A stretch of 64,000 nucleotides of DNA from Zasmidium citrigriseum (taxonomy: Eukaryota; Ascomycota; Dothideomycetes; Mycosphaerellales; Mycosphaerellaceae), in contig NHNW01000001.1 in NCBI GenBank assembly GCA_002786025.1, positions 186,001-250,000 on the forward strand, in the 5' to 3' direction. Positions 62,532 to 64,000 of this stretch are shown here, one piece after another (within the stretch, counting starts at the first letter, position 1; the number at the start of each line of letters is the position of its first letter). The notes beneath the pieces were generated by a model, which saw only the letters and a list, made by a program, of their open reading frames with translations, made no database searches and had not been told where the DNA came from. The translations under genes were made by a program, and so were the position numbers.

Positions 62532-63881
62532 TTACACTTGTTCGCATACAAAGAGGCCCGCCATGCCTTGTCCAGTACCGATACACATCGTCGTGCAAAG
62601 GATCTTCTTCTTTTGCCTTCTGCATTCGCTCAAGCCGGTGACAATCTGTCGTGCTCCAGTGCAGCCCAATGGATGTCCAAGGGCGATAGCACCTCCTCTG
62701 GGGTTCATCTTCTGCCAGTCGAGCTTGAGTGTATCGCGGCAGTAGCAGGCCATACTGGCGAAGGCTTCGTTCAGCTCGAAGATGTCGATATCGTCAACGG
62801 TCAGACCGTACTTGCCCAGTAGCTTGGGCACGGCGATCGATGGACCAATACCCATGATACGAGGTGCCAGACCAGCAACGGTAGCACCGACGTACTTGGC
62901 CAGAATGGGCTGGCCAAGCTCGAGCGCCTTGCTGCGCTTCATGAGCATAATGGCGGCAGCACCATCCGTGACCTGGGAAGAGTTTCCACCCGTCGACTTG
63001 TCTCCAAAGTCCGGGAAGGCAGGTCGGATTTTGTTCAAACCCTCAAAGGTCGTTCCCCATCTTGGTCCCTCATCTTTCGTGAGAGTCACATCCTTTCCAT
63101 CGAGCTTGACGGTAATGGGTGTGATCTCATCATCAAACCAGCCCGCCTTCTGCGCAACCTCCGCTCGTCGGTACGACTCGGCGGCATAGCGATCCTGCAT
63201 CTCACGGGAGATGTTGAAGTCCTTGCCGACGTTTTCAGAAGTCTGACCCATGGGCTGCATGCAGTCCCGGGCGTCTTGGTTGGCGTTCATGATATCGTCG
63301 ACGAAAGGACGGGTGAGGGCATCGCCGCCGGCGGTCATGGATTCGGCGCCGACGGCTACACCAATCTCGATGTCTCCGTGGATGATTTGGTTGGCGATAT
63401 CTTGGACGGCTTTGAGGCCCGAGGAGCAGAAGCGGTTGACGGAGGAGCCGGCGGTGGTGACGGGGAAGCCGGCGGCGAGGAGGGCGGCGCGGCAGTAGTA
63501 GGCGGCTTTGGCGTCGGAGACCTGGATTCACATCTATATCAGCATGACTGAGCATATATTGGAAGGTATGTTGTTTCTCACATTTCCAAGACAGACATCC
63601 TCGACCATCTGCGGGTCTATCCTCGACTTCTCGACCACCTTCTCCAGGATCTTGAAGACGATGCCATCGAGCGGTGTGTCCTTGAGGCCTCCCTTGCGGC
63701 CCTTGGCGAGCGGTGTGCGAATGGCGAGGGTGATGACGATGTCGTCGGGGTTTTGCTGTGTGCTACAGAGACACCGTTAGCATGTGAAAGTGAGATTGAG
63801 CGCGGTTGCTTACATCTTATCCAGCGGCTTCTGGCCGGGCAGGAGCTGGGAGGCAAAGTCGGAGAGTCTTTGAGCGGCCAT
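62532..63881 (-). CDS. Peroxisomal 3-ketoacyl-CoA thiolase
   Basis: 412 residues, three exons (63814..63881, 63582..63762, 62532..63521; introns 51 and 60 nt). The N-terminus MAAQRLSDFASQLL contains a PTS2, R-L-x5-Q-L, directing it to peroxisomes. Thiolase catalytic residues: Cys nucleophile in NRFCSSGLKA, the NEAF motif, His in GGAIALGHPLG, and the second Cys in CIGTGQG. The joins restore DKITQQNPDD and CLGNVSDAKAAYYC. Last step of peroxisomal beta-oxidation, splitting 3-ketoacyl-CoA to acetyl-CoA. Near the CoA-transferase gene, but metabolic coupling is only thematic. Confidence 0.94.
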
Positions 63882-64000
63882 TTTGAAGTATGGGATGTGT
63901 GTGGAGAGGAGATGGAGAACAAGACGATATACAAGAGATATACAATGGATTACAGCCACGAGGTCGATATCGAGCTATCTGCCTCGGCATCTGCACTTGT

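Noticed and set aside
1..64000. CRISPR arrays, rRNA genes, bacterial operons or promoters
   Set aside because: None seen; the window is fungal with spliced genes, and the only regular repeats are the two coding ones described.

Overview
The window is a gene-dense stretch of a filamentous ascomycete genome (Pezizomycotina; Dothideomycetes is my best guess, by style rather than proof). The evidence is short GT-AG introns of about 45-65 nt with CTRAC branch sites, Zn2Cys6 regulators, a HET-domain gene, typical fungal P450, MFS, JEN and amine oxidase families, and no operons. I rebuilt exon structures by eye. In nearly all multi-exon genes the joined length is divisible by three and the join restores a family motif.

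Layout. 1-6.2 kb: the end of an F-box/LRR-like gene, a secreted sedolisin-type protease with a large Asp-Arg-Gly-Arg repeat in its activation linker, and a tandem pair of small membrane proteins. 6.4-10.8 kb: cytosolic glutaminyl-tRNA synthetase and a HET-domain protein. 11.1-18.9 kb: the most unusual block, with an intronless bacterial-type squalene-hopene cyclase facing a terpenoid-type P450 across a 767-bp promoter, followed by an MFS exporter. 19.1-26.5 kb: JEN-type carboxylate permease, CYP52-like P450, hotdog thioesterase and PhyH-type dioxygenase. These may be part of, or accessory to, the hopanoid locus, or a separate aliphatic-acid module.

27-38.9 kb reads as an amine or nitrogen catabolic cluster: APC permease, SDR, Zn2Cys6 regulator, RidA imine deaminase, flavin monoamine oxidase, copper amine oxidase and a class A flavin monooxygenase. 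39.3-43.1 kb is housekeeping: a GEN1/Yen1-type XPG nuclease divergent from Sec62. 43.6-51.1 kb: a secreted GH78 rhamnosidase, a coiled-coil protein with internal repeats, a secreted epoxide-hydrolase-like enzyme and a small secreted Cys-containing protein.

51.3-58.3 kb is an alpha-glucoside utilisation (MAL-type) locus: transporter, GH13 alpha-glucosidase with an isomaltase-like residue, and a Zn2Cys6 regulator sharing a promoter with the glucosidase. A class III aminotransferase sits inside it. 58.8-64 kb: nitrilase-family amidase, Ach1-type acetyl-CoA hydrolase/CoA-transferase and a peroxisomal (PTS2) 3-ketoacyl-CoA thiolase.

Main candidate for new biology: the cyclase-P450-MFS hopanoid-type cluster, whose cyclase carries substitutions at active-site positions. 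Second: the compact amine-oxidation/RidA cluster.
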